This document shows positions 24,459 through 33,313 of a DNA stretch of 64,000 nt, in pieces. The notes beneath the pieces are model-generated. The model was not told the origin of the DNA. It did not search any database and worked only from the letters and a program-made list of their open reading frames with translations. Origin of the DNA: Chryseobacterium sp. OV279. GTDB lineage: Bacteria > Bacteroidota > Bacteroidia > Flavobacteriales > Weeksellaceae. How positions within the stretch are numbered: position 1 is the stretch's first letter; each line of letters begins with the position of its first letter. The position numbers and the translations under genes are program-made. The DNA lies in assembly GCF_900128945.1 (NCBI RefSeq), contig NZ_FQUD01000005.1:186001-250000 (forward strand). Direction: 5' to 3'.

Positions 24459-26588
24459 TTATAGGTTTTCTACAATAAAATCCGTCATTTTCTGATACAG
24501 CTGCGGTCTTGTCTGTCCGCCATAGATGCCGTGGTTTTTATCCGGATAAGCCATGAAATCAAACTGTTTTTTATTCTGAATTAATGCTTCAGAGAATTCC
24601 ATAGAATTCTGGAAATGTACGTTATCATCAGCTGTTCCGTGGATGAGAAGGAATTTACCTTTCAACAGTTTAGCGTATTCTGTAGGTGAGTTTTTGTCAT
24701 ATCCGTCCGGATTTTCCTGAGGCGTTCTCATGAATCGTTCCGTGTATACAGAATCATAATATCTCCAGTTGGTTACCGGAGCTACAGCGATTCCTGCTTT
24801 GAAAACATCTGCCCCTTTGGTCATCGCTAAACTGGTCATATATCCACCAAAGCTCCATCCGAACATTCCGATTCTCGTTTTGTCAATATAAGACTGGTTA
24901 CCGAACCATTTTGCAGCCGTAATCTGATCTTCAATCTCGTATTTTCCTAAATTCATGTAGGTTACTTTCTTGAACTTAGTTCCTTTGTACCCTGTTCCAC
25001 GACCGTCTACACAGGCAACGATATATCCTTTCTGTACCAAATGATTAAACCATAAAGTATTTCCTGTATCCCATGAATTGGCCACCTGCTGTGATCCCGG
25101 CCCGGAATATTGGAACATAAACAGAGGATATTTTTTATTTGGATCAAAGTTCTTAGGCTTGATGATCCAGGCATTCATCTGATCTCCTGCATCATTTGGA
25201 ATGGTGATGAATTCTTTTTCTGAAAAGTTATCAGCCTTTAATTTCTGAAGCTGATCATTATTATTCTGAAGTTCTTTTACCGTCTTTCCGTTCCCGTCTT
25301 TTAAAACAAAAGTATAAGGTTTTGAAGCCGTAGAAGATGTTTCTATGAAATAGCTGTAGTTTTTGCTGAAGTTGGCAGAATTATTTCCTTCTGCATTCGA
25401 GATCAGCTGGGATTTTCCGTTTTCAATATTTACTTTGGAAACGACTTTGTTGATGCTTCCTTTTTCAGTGGTCTGAACGTAAATTTCTTTAGATTTTGGA
25501 TTGAATCCGTAATAGTCGGTCACTTCCCAGTTTCCTTTGGTAATCTGCTTTTTAAGTTTTCCGTCTTTGTCATACCAGTAAAGGTGACGGTTTCCGTCTC
25601 TTTCAGAAGCCCAAAGGAAAGAATCATCCTCAAGGAATTCAAGAGTCGGGCTGTCCGTATCGATCCATTTATCATCCGTTTCAGTAAATAATTTCTGGAT
25701 CGCTCCCGTTTTGGTATTGACCTTTAAAATATCCGAAGCATTCTGAATTCTTTCAGAGGTTACAAGAACGATTTCGTCAGATTTTGCGGTCTGAATAACG
25801 TTCGGGATATAATAGTTTTTGAAAGAACTTAAATTCAACGGCATCGTTTTTCCTGTATCAAGACGATACAGCTGTGCAGAAACGACAGAATTTTTTTCTC
25901 CCGCTTTAGGATATTTGTAGCGCATTTCAGCTGGATACAATTTTTTTCCATAGATCGGAATATAGATTTCCGGAACCTGGCTTTCATCAGATTTTACAAA
26001 CACGACTGCATCAGAATTCTTGGTCCACTCATATTGTCTTGCGTGCCCGAATTCTTCCTCGTATACCCAGTCTGCAAGACCGTTGATGATAGAATTTTTC
26101 TTACCATCATTGGTGATTTGGGTGATTTTTCCTGAACTCAGATCCTGATAGAATAAATTATTTTCTGCAATAAATGCTACTTTGGTGGCATCAGGGGAGA
26201 ATCTTGGTTCCTGCACTGTTTTGCCTTCATTTAAGCTGATCGTTTTTCCGGATTTCAGATCTTTTACATCAAATTTTCCAAGGAAAGAATGTCTGTAAAT
26301 AGGCTGGCTCTCCGTTAAAAGAAGAATTTTTGATTCATCATCAGAGAATTCATAGCTCTCAAATTTACCGTCAACAATATTGCCTTCTTTTTGTGAAGTT
26401 TTGTACGAATACTTGGCAATCCCCGTCGGTTCAATGACCAGATAGTTCTCGCCGTTTTTCATGGATGCAATACCTGCAATGCCTTTACCACGGTAATATC
26501 CTGAATATATTTTATCTAAAGTGATTTCCTGTGCCGATACATTATGGAATGCCACAGCCACAGTAAGAGTTAAGAGTAATTTTTTCAT
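24459..26588 (-). CDS. S9 family dipeptidyl peptidase IV-like protease
   Basis: A 709-residue exported peptidase from ATG 26588 (signal peptide ending NVSAQ). The N-terminal ~430 residues form a beta-propeller carrying the DPP-IV double-Glu motif DWVYEEEF (Glu177, Glu178). The alpha/beta-hydrolase domain holds the triad Ser579 (GWSFGGY), Asp654 (GTADDNVH) and His686 (DKNHGIYGG). The enzyme removes N-terminal Xaa-Pro or similar dipeptides from peptides in the periplasm. Three dipeptide transporters lie within 9 kb downstream, so its products could be taken up there. The TTG at 26609 is part of the promoter. Confidence 0.93.
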   Translation of the reverse strand: MKKLLLTLTVAVAFHNVSAQEITLDKIYSGYYRGKGIAGIASMKNGENYLVIEPTGIAKYSYKTSQKEGNIVDGKFESYEFSDDESKILLLTESQPIYRHSFLGKFDVKDLKSGKTISLNEGKTVQEPRFSPDATKVAFIAENNLFYQDLSSGKITQITNDGKKNSIINGLADWVYEEEFGHARQYEWTKNSDAVVFVKSDESQVPEIYIPIYGKKLYPAEMRYKYPKAGEKNSVVSAQLYRLDTGKTMPLNLSSFKNYYIPNVIQTAKSDEIVLVTSERIQNASDILKVNTKTGAIQKLFTETDDKWIDTDSPTLEFLEDDSFLWASERDGNRHLYWYDKDGKLKKQITKGNWEVTDYYGFNPKSKEIYVQTTEKGSINKVVSKVNIENGKSQLISNAEGNNSANFSKNYSYFIETSSTASKPYTFVLKDGNGKTVKELQNNNDQLQKLKADNFSEKEFITIPNDAGDQMNAWIIKPKNFDPNKKYPLFMFQYSGPGSQQVANSWDTGNTLWFNHLVQKGYIVACVDGRGTGYKGTKFKKVTYMNLGKYEIEDQITAAKWFGNQSYIDKTRIGMFGWSFGGYMTSLAMTKGADVFKAGIAVAPVTNWRYYDSVYTERFMRTPQENPDGYDKNSPTEYAKLLKGKFLLIHGTADDNVHFQNSMEFSEALIQNKKQFDFMAYPDKNHGIYGGQTRPQLYQKMTDFIVENL

Positions 26589-26606
26589 TTCTAATTTTAA
26601 TGATTC

Positions 26607-26614
26607 CAAATTTA
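26607..26614 (-). promoter_or_regulatory. Putative -7 box of the DPP-IV operon
   Basis: Minus-strand TAAATTTG (26614-26607) matches TAnnTTTG, 18 bases upstream of ATG 26588. Its TTG coincides with the rejected TTG start. Confidence 0.55.
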
Positions 26615-26643
26615 ATAATTCTTAGTCATATAACCACATAAAA

Positions 26644-26674
26644 GAAAAACAGAACCCTAAGATCCTGTTTTTGT
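26644..26674 (-). terminator. Terminator after the bacteriocin-like gene
   Basis: AAACAG/CTGTTT with extra pairing around a loop (26647-26670) runs into TTTTTCTTTT on the minus strand. It is about 140 bases downstream of the small peptide gene and could also stop rightward transcription. Confidence 0.55.
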
Positions 26675-26813
26675 TATTGTTTTTATAAATTATTCTTACC
26701 GGAAATCTGAAAAGCAAAGAGATAAATTCTGCAAGTTGTCAAATTTTCCTGAGTGAAAAATAATTTATTCAGATAGCCAATAAATCTAAAATTTTAGTTT
26801 CTGATTCTTTTAA

Positions 26814-27020
26814 TTATGGGAGAGTAGGTTCGTCAATTGGAGGTTCAAATCCATCAGGTGCACAAATAGGGTAAGCAGAACCACATTGGCTATTTTCTCC
26901 TCCAAGCCAAGAAACTCTGAGCTCACATGTTACAGAATCCAGACATTTTTTCATTCCCGGACGAATTCCTCCCTGTACTTGTTTTAATTGTTCTCTTGCG
27001 ATCTTTTTAAGATTTTTCAT
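26814..27020 (-). CDS. Bacteriocin-like peptide with double-glycine leader
   Basis: A 68-residue peptide. The leader MKNLKKIAREQLKQVQGG ends in Gly17-Gly18 and matches the double-glycine pattern cleaved by C39 peptidase transporters. The core is rich in Gly and Pro, with four Cys (26, 32, 46, 53), ending EPPIDEPTLP. Similar small peptides are common in Chryseobacterium and are annotated as bacteriocin-like proteins, but their activity is mostly untested. No C39 ABC transporter, modifying enzyme or immunity gene is adjacent. It is transcribed alone. Confidence 0.7.
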   Translation of the reverse strand: MKNLKKIAREQLKQVQGGIRPGMKKCLDSVTCELRVSWLGGENSQCGSAYPICAPDGFEPPIDEPTLP

Positions 27021-27152
27021 GATAAAATATTAGTTTTTCGGATTTGAAGTTCTAAAGTAATAAAAAAAATCATACACCAGTGAATTTTTTAAAATTAACA
27101 ATTTGGCAAAAAAATTGAATGTATTATATTACAATCAAATTAAATAATAATT

Positions 27153-27626
27153 ATGGAAACGAATGCATACAACCAAAAACTGAATCGCTATGTTTTGGCC
27201 GATCAGATTGTTTATACCGGATTTTCAAGTTTTAAGGATGCGGAAGAATGTGCTAATAAAAAAGGAGGAACTTTGGTGGAAGTGAGTTTTAAAGGCGGGA
27301 ATGATAATCCACAGATCAGTAATGAAGCCGGATTGATCGAAAAAAAACTTCATTATTATGTATATGCAGGTGATGAATATAAATTTATCCATTCGTCTGA
27401 TCCGGGGTTTAGAAAATATGCCGATGAACTGCAGAAAATAAAGGCCAGTAAAGATAAAACCAGTCCGGATGAAAGGTATTTAGCCAGTTTTGAAATTGAA
27501 AATATAGAAGATCCGATCATTGTGATCAAGAATGACCATTTTGAATCGGTAACTTCCAGAGAACGCTCAAAATATTTGAAGCACGCTGAAGTATATGAAT
27601 TAGGGGTTTCCCTGCCAAAATCTTAA
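27153..27626 (+). CDS. Hypothetical protein
   Basis: A 157-residue, hydrophilic protein without signal peptide or membrane segment. The N-terminal third (YTGFSSFKDAEECANKKGGTLVEVSFK) and the region LHYYVYAGDEYKFIHSSDPGF look like compact alpha/beta structure, and the C-terminus is charged (VTSRERSKYLKHAEVYEL). No family is recognised. It is 12 bp upstream of the DUF6496 gene and is probably co-transcribed with it, ending at the shared terminator at 27837. Confidence 0.7.
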   Translation: METNAYNQKLNRYVLADQIVYTGFSSFKDAEECANKKGGTLVEVSFKGGNDNPQISNEAGLIEKKLHYYVYAGDEYKFIHSSDPGFRKYADELQKIKASKDKTSPDERYLASFEIENIEDPIIVIKNDHFESVTSRERSKYLKHAEVYELGVSLPKS

Positions 27627-27638
27627 AAATTATCGATC

Positions 27639-27824
27639 ATGAGCAAGACCAAATATTCAGAAAAAGCTCAGGACAAAGTAGGAAAAGTAATGCACGAATT
27701 CAAAGAGGGGAAGTTGAAATCCTCTTCCGGAGAAAAAGTGATCGACAGAAAACAGGCGATTGCCATAGGTATTTCCGAAGCTAAAGAAAAAGGCTTAAAG
27801 GTACCGAAGAAGAAAAAAGAATAG
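27639..27824 (+). CDS. DUF6496 small basic protein
   Basis: A 61-residue lysine-rich protein matching DUF6496: KAQDKVGKVMHEFKEGKLKSSSGEKV, then DRKQAIAIGISEAKEKGLKVPKK. Family members are small basic proteins of unknown role, often near stress genes. The high lysine content would allow DNA or RNA binding, but this is not demonstrated. It is second in a two-gene unit. Confidence 0.8.
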   Translation: MSKTKYSEKAQDKVGKVMHEFKEGKLKSSSGEKVIDRKQAIAIGISEAKEKGLKVPKKKKE

Positions 27825-27836
27825 CTTTAAATAACA

Positions 27837-27868
27837 AAAATTCCGTGAACATTTCACGGAATTTTTTA
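27837..27868. terminator. Bidirectional terminator between convergent genes
   Basis: An 11-bp stem AATTCCGTGAA/TTCACGGAATT with A-run on the left and six T on the right sits between the DUF6496 gene (+) and the glucan phosphorylase-like gene (-), so it can end both transcripts. Confidence 0.85.
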
Positions 27869-27891
27869 TGGGTAAATCAAATTCAAATTGA

Positions 27892-29547
27892 TTATTTATA
27901 CAGTATTTTATAATATTCGTTTGCCATTCGGTCACTGTTAAAGTGCTCCTGAACATCATTCATCGCATTATACTGAATCTTTCTCCATTGATCAGGATTG
28001 TCATAATACATAGGTAGAATTTCTTTTTCAAGGATATCATACAACGCATTCAAATCATAGGTATCCTGTTCGTAGATGCTCATATTCATATAATCTGCTT
28101 TCGGAACGACAAATGAATTTTCTCCCGGTTTTGCAAACTCAGGAATCCATCCGTCATCAGTAGAGAGATTGACAGATCCGTTCATAGCAGCTGACATTCC
28201 TGAAGTTCCTGAAGCTTCTCTCGGTACTCGAGGGTTGTTGAGCCATAAATCAGAACCTTGCTTCATCGATTTACTTAAAGCCAGTTCGTATCCAGTAAGA
28301 ACGGCCATATTTTTGTGATTCTTGCTTTCTTCTACTAATGTATTGAAAGTAGAAATCGCAGAATAATCCATCGGATATGGTTTCCCGGACCAAATGATCT
28401 GTACCGGATATTTTGGGTTATTTAATAACTTGTAGAATCTTTCTTTATCATGTAAAAGCAGGTCTGCACGTTTGTAGCCCGCAAATCTTCTGGCCCAGAC
28501 AATGGTGAAAATATTAGGATTGAATAAATTTCCCGTCTGATCAGCTACAATGGTAAAAAGTTTTTTCTTTAAATGTTTTTTGCGGTAATCGAAAACGGTT
28601 GCATCATTTTCGTCTTTGGCGTTGTAAAGAGGTTTATCTGACCAGTATTTGAATTCCTGAGCGTTGGTAATAGAAGTAATTTCGCATATCCCTGGATATT
28701 TACTCCACATTGCTCTTGAAACCACGCCATGCAGCTGGGAAACGCCATTGGCTATTCTGGCCATTTTCAAAGCACATAAAGAATGGTTGAAACGGTCGTC
28801 ATCTGTTCCCTCGATGCTTTTTACGTCCTGCATGCTGAAGCCTGAGAAGTAAGACATATCATAACACAGTTTCATATTGTGTTTTTCATTTCCGGCCTCT
28901 TCAGGAGTGTGGGTGGTGAAAACTAATTTTTCTTTTACCCTGTTCAGATCTCCGTTGTATTTTTTCAGAAGGTAGAATGCAGCGGGAAGTCCGTGGGCTT
29001 CATTCAGATGATAGACATCTCTTTCTGCGTTCATTTCGTCCAGTAATTTGGCGCCTCCTTTTCCCAGCAAAATATATTGAGCCAGCTTTGTAGACTCATT
29101 CGCATCATATAATTTATGACAGATGGTTTTGGAAACATGATCATTTTCTGGGACATCTGTTGAAAGGAAAAACATCGGAGCGGTGTTGAAAATCTCAGGA
29201 TCAAGGTACCATACTTTTACCCATACCGGTGCGCTGTGGATCTCGATCTGGAATTTTATTCCCGTATCTTCCAGGAAGCTGTACATTTTTTTGGTCCATA
29301 CCGGCTGAAGGGTCTGGTCATGGTTTCTGGCCTGATCATAATAACCGAACTTCCAGAGGATTCCGATCCCGATAAGATCCTGTTTCAGATTGTATGCACT
29401 TCTCATATGAGATCCTGCAAGGAATCCCAAGCCTCCCGAATATATTTTTAAAACCTGTTCAATGGCAAATTCCATCGAAAAATAAGCGGCTTTTTTAGAA
29501 TATTGTGGATTGATGTTGTAAGGTATTTTAAAATTTTTAAAATCCAT
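27892..29547 (-). CDS. Alpha-glucan phosphorylase-family protein (PLP lysine replaced)
   Basis: A 551-residue protein of the short GT35-type phosphorylase family. Present are EFAIEQVLKIYSGGLGFLAGS near 26-46, NEAHGLPAAF at 182-191, TTHTPEEAGNEKH at 211-223, and the phosphate-site stretch WARRFAGYKRADLLL at 351-365. In this family the PLP cofactor is usually bound by a Lys in EASGTSGMK; here the sequence is EASGTSGMSAAMNG, with Ser452 at that place. Whether the protein still binds PLP or degrades glycogen is therefore in doubt. It is cytoplasmic, monocistronic, and not next to other glycogen genes. Confidence 0.8.
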   Translation of the reverse strand: MDFKNFKIPYNINPQYSKKAAYFSMEFAIEQVLKIYSGGLGFLAGSHMRSAYNLKQDLIGIGILWKFGYYDQARNHDQTLQPVWTKKMYSFLEDTGIKFQIEIHSAPVWVKVWYLDPEIFNTAPMFFLSTDVPENDHVSKTICHKLYDANESTKLAQYILLGKGGAKLLDEMNAERDVYHLNEAHGLPAAFYLLKKYNGDLNRVKEKLVFTTHTPEEAGNEKHNMKLCYDMSYFSGFSMQDVKSIEGTDDDRFNHSLCALKMARIANGVSQLHGVVSRAMWSKYPGICEITSITNAQEFKYWSDKPLYNAKDENDATVFDYRKKHLKKKLFTIVADQTGNLFNPNIFTIVWARRFAGYKRADLLLHDKERFYKLLNNPKYPVQIIWSGKPYPMDYSAISTFNTLVEESKNHKNMAVLTGYELALSKSMKQGSDLWLNNPRVPREASGTSGMSAAMNGSVNLSTDDGWIPEFAKPGENSFVVPKADYMNMSIYEQDTYDLNALYDILEKEILPMYYDNPDQWRKIQYNAMNDVQEHFNSDRMANEYYKILYK

Positions 29548-29750
29548 AAATCACAGTGTTTATATTTAGAAGGCTAAAGGTATTGATTATGAAAATAAAC
29601 TCTACATTAATTATTTGATAAATTCATTTAAAAGTATCTGATGAATAGTTTTTTTACTTACCTTTAATAGGTAAATTTTTGAAAATCAAAAACTTCTAAC
29701 GGTGAGAACCATTACGGCATGTGTTCTTTGGTCACATAAATAAATCACCC

Positions 29751-30548
29751 ATGAAAAAGACATTTTCTGATGAAGATTTAATAAAGAATCTGAGCCTATA
29801 CTACATGAACCGGCATTTGAAAAAAAAGCCGATGGAAAAGTATCACCGTAAAATAGACGAATCTCTGCTTCATGACCGCGAAAAATACAGAAAAAAGTCA
29901 GAGATTCTGCTGCTTAATTCTTTTATGCATCATTTCCCCGATGTGAAATTTGAAGACCTCACCTGCGAAAGTCCCGACTTTATCGCCAAACTCAACGACA
30001 AAAAGATCGGAATAGAATTGACCGAAGTGATCAATCATCTGGAAATGAAAAAGGTAGAAAGTACTTTGAATAAGATGTTCCGTCAGGCAGAAATATTATT
30101 AGAACAGGAAGACACCGCGAAGTACCGTGGTGTTTATTTTTTAGAATTCCACCCAAACATTAAATTTGACAATATAGAAGAACAGGAAGAAAATATCATC
30201 AATATTTACAAAAGCATCAAAAAGAATAAGCCGGTGGGCTGCGTCAAAGGAATGCGAAAATCTTTTCACCGAAGGAATGTTTTCATTACCCATGAATACA
30301 GCATGAATCTTTTTGACGAACTCTGCTCCGAAAAGATCCTCGACCTTATTGATAAGAAAAATGAAAAGTTTCCTTATTACGATACTTCGGTAGATGAATG
30401 CTGGCTCGTAATTGTATCAGATATGAATTCCATAGCCTCACGATACACATTCATTCAGGATAAAGAGCATTTGCAGGAAGTGAAGAGTCCGTTCCATAAA
30501 ATCTTTCACCTTGAAAATCTCTGTGGAAATATTACAAGTATAAAATAG
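29751..30548 (+). CDS. Orphan PD-(D/E)XK-like protein of unknown function
   Basis: A 265-residue protein from ATG 29751; an in-frame GTG at 29721 gives ten more residues but is less likely. A long charged helical N-terminus leads into LLLNSFMHHFPDVKFEDL, SPDFIAKLNDKKIGIELTEVI and YRGVYFLEFHPN. PDF...IGIELTE resembles the PD-(D/E)XK nuclease core, with Thr in place of the usual Lys (E-L-T), as in some restriction-like Bacteroidota proteins. The C-terminus (CWLVIVSDMN) fits a helper beta strand. No methylase or partner gene is nearby. The nuclease reading is tentative. Confidence 0.5.
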   Translation: MKKTFSDEDLIKNLSLYYMNRHLKKKPMEKYHRKIDESLLHDREKYRKKSEILLLNSFMHHFPDVKFEDLTCESPDFIAKLNDKKIGIELTEVINHLEMKKVESTLNKMFRQAEILLEQEDTAKYRGVYFLEFHPNIKFDNIEEQEENIINIYKSIKKNKPVGCVKGMRKSFHRRNVFITHEYSMNLFDELCSEKILDLIDKKNEKFPYYDTSVDECWLVIVSDMNSIASRYTFIQDKEHLQEVKSPFHKIFHLENLCGNITSIK

Positions 30549-30621
30549 TCGATGTTTATTCGGTTATATCGCAATTATTTCATGTTTTTATTTGAAATAA
30601 TTTAAGATTTTTAAAAATCCA

Positions 30622-30651
30622 TTGTTTGTGATTAAAATATAGGTATATTTG
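30622..30651 (+). promoter_or_regulatory. Promoter of the type B T9SS cargo gene
   Basis: TTG (30622-30624), 19 bases, TATATTTG (30644-30651): a full flavobacterial promoter match. The ~60-base leader contains hairpins ATGTAT/ATACAT and ATGTG-TTTTT-CACAT. Confidence 0.7.
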
Positions 30652-30719
30652 ATGTATGTGTTGTAAATCAATACATATCATGTGTTTTTCACATTATATT
30701 CACCAAAAACTATATATCT

Positions 30720-32819
30720 ATGAAAAAACTTTTACTTCTTATTTTTTTCGGTATATCGCGTGCTTTCTTTGCTCAGGCAGATTGTGCTACGGCCCTTGCG
30801 GTCTGCGGAAACTCTAATATTACCTATAGTCCTCTGGGAATAGGCGCTGTGAATGAAAATTTGGGAGGATGCCTGTCATCCGGTGAGCATAATTCAATCT
30901 GGTACAAACTTACCATTGCGACCAGTGGAACGCTTACTTTTGATCTGGTTCCGAATGATCCGGGAGCCGACTATGACTGGGCTATTTACGGACCTAATGT
31001 TTCTTGCGGAAGTTTGGGATCACCCATCCGCTGTAATGCTGCAACGGTGGTTGGAGTAGGAGCGTCTACGGGAATGAATATGACAAGTACCATTACCAAT
31101 GCACTTGGAGGTTCACCAACACCATATTGTAAGTATATGGATGTTCTGGCAGGTCAGACCTATTATTTATACATCGATAACTGGGTGGATGTCTTTAATC
31201 CTACGATAGCTCCTTTTGCTTTAACATGGGGCGGTACGGCAACACTGGCATCTCCGTTTACAGATCCGGCTACACAGCCTTATCCGTTTACGCCTCCGGG
31301 AGTTCCTGCGGCCAACCCTGCAGATCCGAGAGAAGTGGTGGTATGCGTTAATCCGGCAGTATTTGATTTCTCCACACTGACTGCAGGAATTCTTAATGGA
31401 AATCCTAATTTTTATGTGAGTTATCATACAAGCCAGAATGATGCACTAACAGGAAATAATGCGATTACCGTTCCTACTTTGGTCAATATGACGTCCGTTT
31501 ACTACTACAGCATTGGCTACACAGATCCGGCCAATCCGACCAGTCCGCTTAATAAATGTAAGCAGATTGGAACCTTTAAATTCAGAGACGGTAAAATCAC
31601 TACGAAAAATGCTACGTTGACCCAATGTAACAATAATAATGCAGGAACCGCACTGTATGACCTTACAACAGCGGATGTTTTTGCAGATCCGACGGTAACC
31701 AAAAAATACTACAACACGCTTTCCGATCTGAATGCCGGTATCAATGAAATCACGAATCCGATGGCATTTATTTCTGCTGAAGCGACGATTTACGTAAAAG
31801 TGACGTCCACATTCGGATGCAGTGGTATTGCACAGATCACGTTGAAATTTCATCCTGTAGTGACGGTGACGGATGCTACCTTAAGATCATGTTCTATCGA
31901 GAGCAGTCCATCTACGGCATCTTTCAATCTTACATCTGCACCTGTAACGGGAGTGACCGGGGTGGTGAAAAAATACTTTCCTTCTGCAACGGATGCAGCG
32001 AATCAGACTAATGAAATTTTAACGGGTACAGCCTATATTGCTCCAAGCGGAGTAGTGTATGTAAGGGTTTCCAATGCTCAGGGCTGTTATAATATCGCTA
32101 AAGTAACACTGGTAGTGATTCCACCTGTTTATTCAACCACTCTTAAAGACAAGATTATTTGTGTAGAAGACAAAACGACCCTGGATGCAGGACCTGGATT
32201 CAACAGCTACTTATGGAGTACCGGCGCTACAACGCAGACCATCACTAATGTTGGCGTGGGAACGTATTGGGTAAAACTTAAAACTGGTGACTGTACGGTG
32301 GTGCAGAATGTAAAAGTATATCCTTCTGAGCAGCCTGTAGTTTCGAATATTGAAATTTCAAACACTACGGTTACGGTATATGTGATAGGAGGAACACCGG
32401 CTTACAAATACTCTTTGGATAATATCAACTGGCAGGATTCCAACGTCTTTACTAACCTTAAAAGAGGAGATGCCACGATATACGTAAAAGATTCCTACGA
32501 CTGTGATCCTATAGATATCAGCATCGTGGTGCCTAATCTTGTAAATGTCATCACGCCAAATGGCGACGGATATAACGATATTATTGATTATTCCGCCCTG
32601 GCAAATAAGAAAAACCTAGTGATGAATATTTTCGACCGTTATGGAAATATGATCTTCCAGGTGGATAAATCTACCGGCTACAAATGGGAAGGAAACACCA
32701 GAGGCGGCGTGAAAGTTGCTACAGGAAACTACTGGTATTCCGTGGGCTGGAACGAGAATGATAAAATGAGTACACCAATCAAATATTCAGGTTGGATTGT
32801 GGTCAAAAACAGAGATTAA
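30720..32819 (+). CDS. Large secreted adhesin-like protein with type B T9SS sorting domain
   Basis: A 699-residue exported protein (signal MKKLLLLIFFGISRAFFAQ). Residues ~20-170 are a disulfide-rich lectin-like or CUB-like domain with GEHNSIWYKLTIATSGTLTFDL and PGADYDWAIYGPN. The middle has several repeated Ig-like/PKD-like units (VTATLRSCSIESS, GTYWVKLKTGDCTVVQN). The last ~90 residues, VITPNGDGYNDIIDYSAL then FDRYGNMIFQVDKS and YWYSVGWNEND, are the gliding-motility-associated type B sorting domain. Type B cargo is exported by T9SS and partly stays on the surface, usually as an adhesin such as SprB, but this one is short and lacks an adjacent PorP/SprF gene. Confidence 0.85.
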   Translation: MKKLLLLIFFGISRAFFAQADCATALAVCGNSNITYSPLGIGAVNENLGGCLSSGEHNSIWYKLTIATSGTLTFDLVPNDPGADYDWAIYGPNVSCGSLGSPIRCNAATVVGVGASTGMNMTSTITNALGGSPTPYCKYMDVLAGQTYYLYIDNWVDVFNPTIAPFALTWGGTATLASPFTDPATQPYPFTPPGVPAANPADPREVVVCVNPAVFDFSTLTAGILNGNPNFYVSYHTSQNDALTGNNAITVPTLVNMTSVYYYSIGYTDPANPTSPLNKCKQIGTFKFRDGKITTKNATLTQCNNNNAGTALYDLTTADVFADPTVTKKYYNTLSDLNAGINEITNPMAFISAEATIYVKVTSTFGCSGIAQITLKFHPVVTVTDATLRSCSIESSPSTASFNLTSAPVTGVTGVVKKYFPSATDAANQTNEILTGTAYIAPSGVVYVRVSNAQGCYNIAKVTLVVIPPVYSTTLKDKIICVEDKTTLDAGPGFNSYLWSTGATTQTITNVGVGTYWVKLKTGDCTVVQNVKVYPSEQPVVSNIEISNTTVTVYVIGGTPAYKYSLDNINWQDSNVFTNLKRGDATIYVKDSYDCDPIDISIVVPNLVNVITPNGDGYNDIIDYSALANKKNLVMNIFDRYGNMIFQVDKSTGYKWEGNTRGGVKVATGNYWYSVGWNENDKMSTPIKYSGWIVVKNRD

Positions 32820-32893
32820 GCTTTTTTAATAATAAACTATTGAGGTAAAACCATTTCGAAAGAAGTGGTTTTATTCTTTTATTAGAGGGAAAT

Positions 32894-33253
32894 TTAATTG
32901 AACGCCTTTGTATCTTTAAAATAATCAGAGAGATAAATGATTTTTCCTTCCTCTGAAAAATGAACGACCGTGCAGATATTATTTTCATAAACTCCTTTGT
33001 TAATCATACTTCCATAAGATTTCGTCTGATAAAAATACTTCTGATTACCCAATGGAAAAATTTCAAAAACCTGCCATTCAATCGAATCATACCGTCTGAA
33101 TATTGCTCTGAATAAGGCTAATATCCTGCTCTTTCCCGAAATTTCTTTAGAGGGAGGAATCCAGATCGTGCTTTCATCGGTGAACCATTTTTCAAGATGT
33201 TCAATTTTTAACGAATTAAGATCCTTCATAAAGTCGTTTATTTTACACACCAT
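32894..33253 (-). CDS. Nuclear transport factor 2-like (SnoaL-like) protein
   Basis: A 119-residue protein with an NTF2-like cone fold: HLEKWFTDESTIWIPPSKEISGKSRILALFRAIF at the N-terminus and TVVHFSEEGKIIYLSDYFKDTKAF at the end, the typical FxxGKIxxxxDYxD ending. Family members are small isomerases, binding proteins or stress proteins; no catalytic residue can be assigned. It is convergent with the type B cargo gene and divergent from the DUF1572 gene. Confidence 0.75.
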   Translation of the reverse strand: MVCKINDFMKDLNSLKIEHLEKWFTDESTIWIPPSKEISGKSRILALFRAIFRRYDSIEWQVFEIFPLGNQKYFYQTKSYGSMINKGVYENNICTVVHFSEEGKIIYLSDYFKDTKAFN

Positions 33254-33313
33254 GTTTGTCGTTTACCTTATATATACGGGAAAATTGCTAACTTGGTTTT
33301 TATTTTCAATATC

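Noticed and set aside
26589..26609. TTG start for the DPP-IV-like peptidase
   Set aside because: It overlaps the TAAATTTG -7 box, and ATG 26588 begins a standard signal peptide.
31446..31853. Antisense frame of 135 codons inside the type B cargo gene
   Set aside because: It lies fully within a strongly supported gene, has an implausible Arg/Cys-rich composition and has no start signals.
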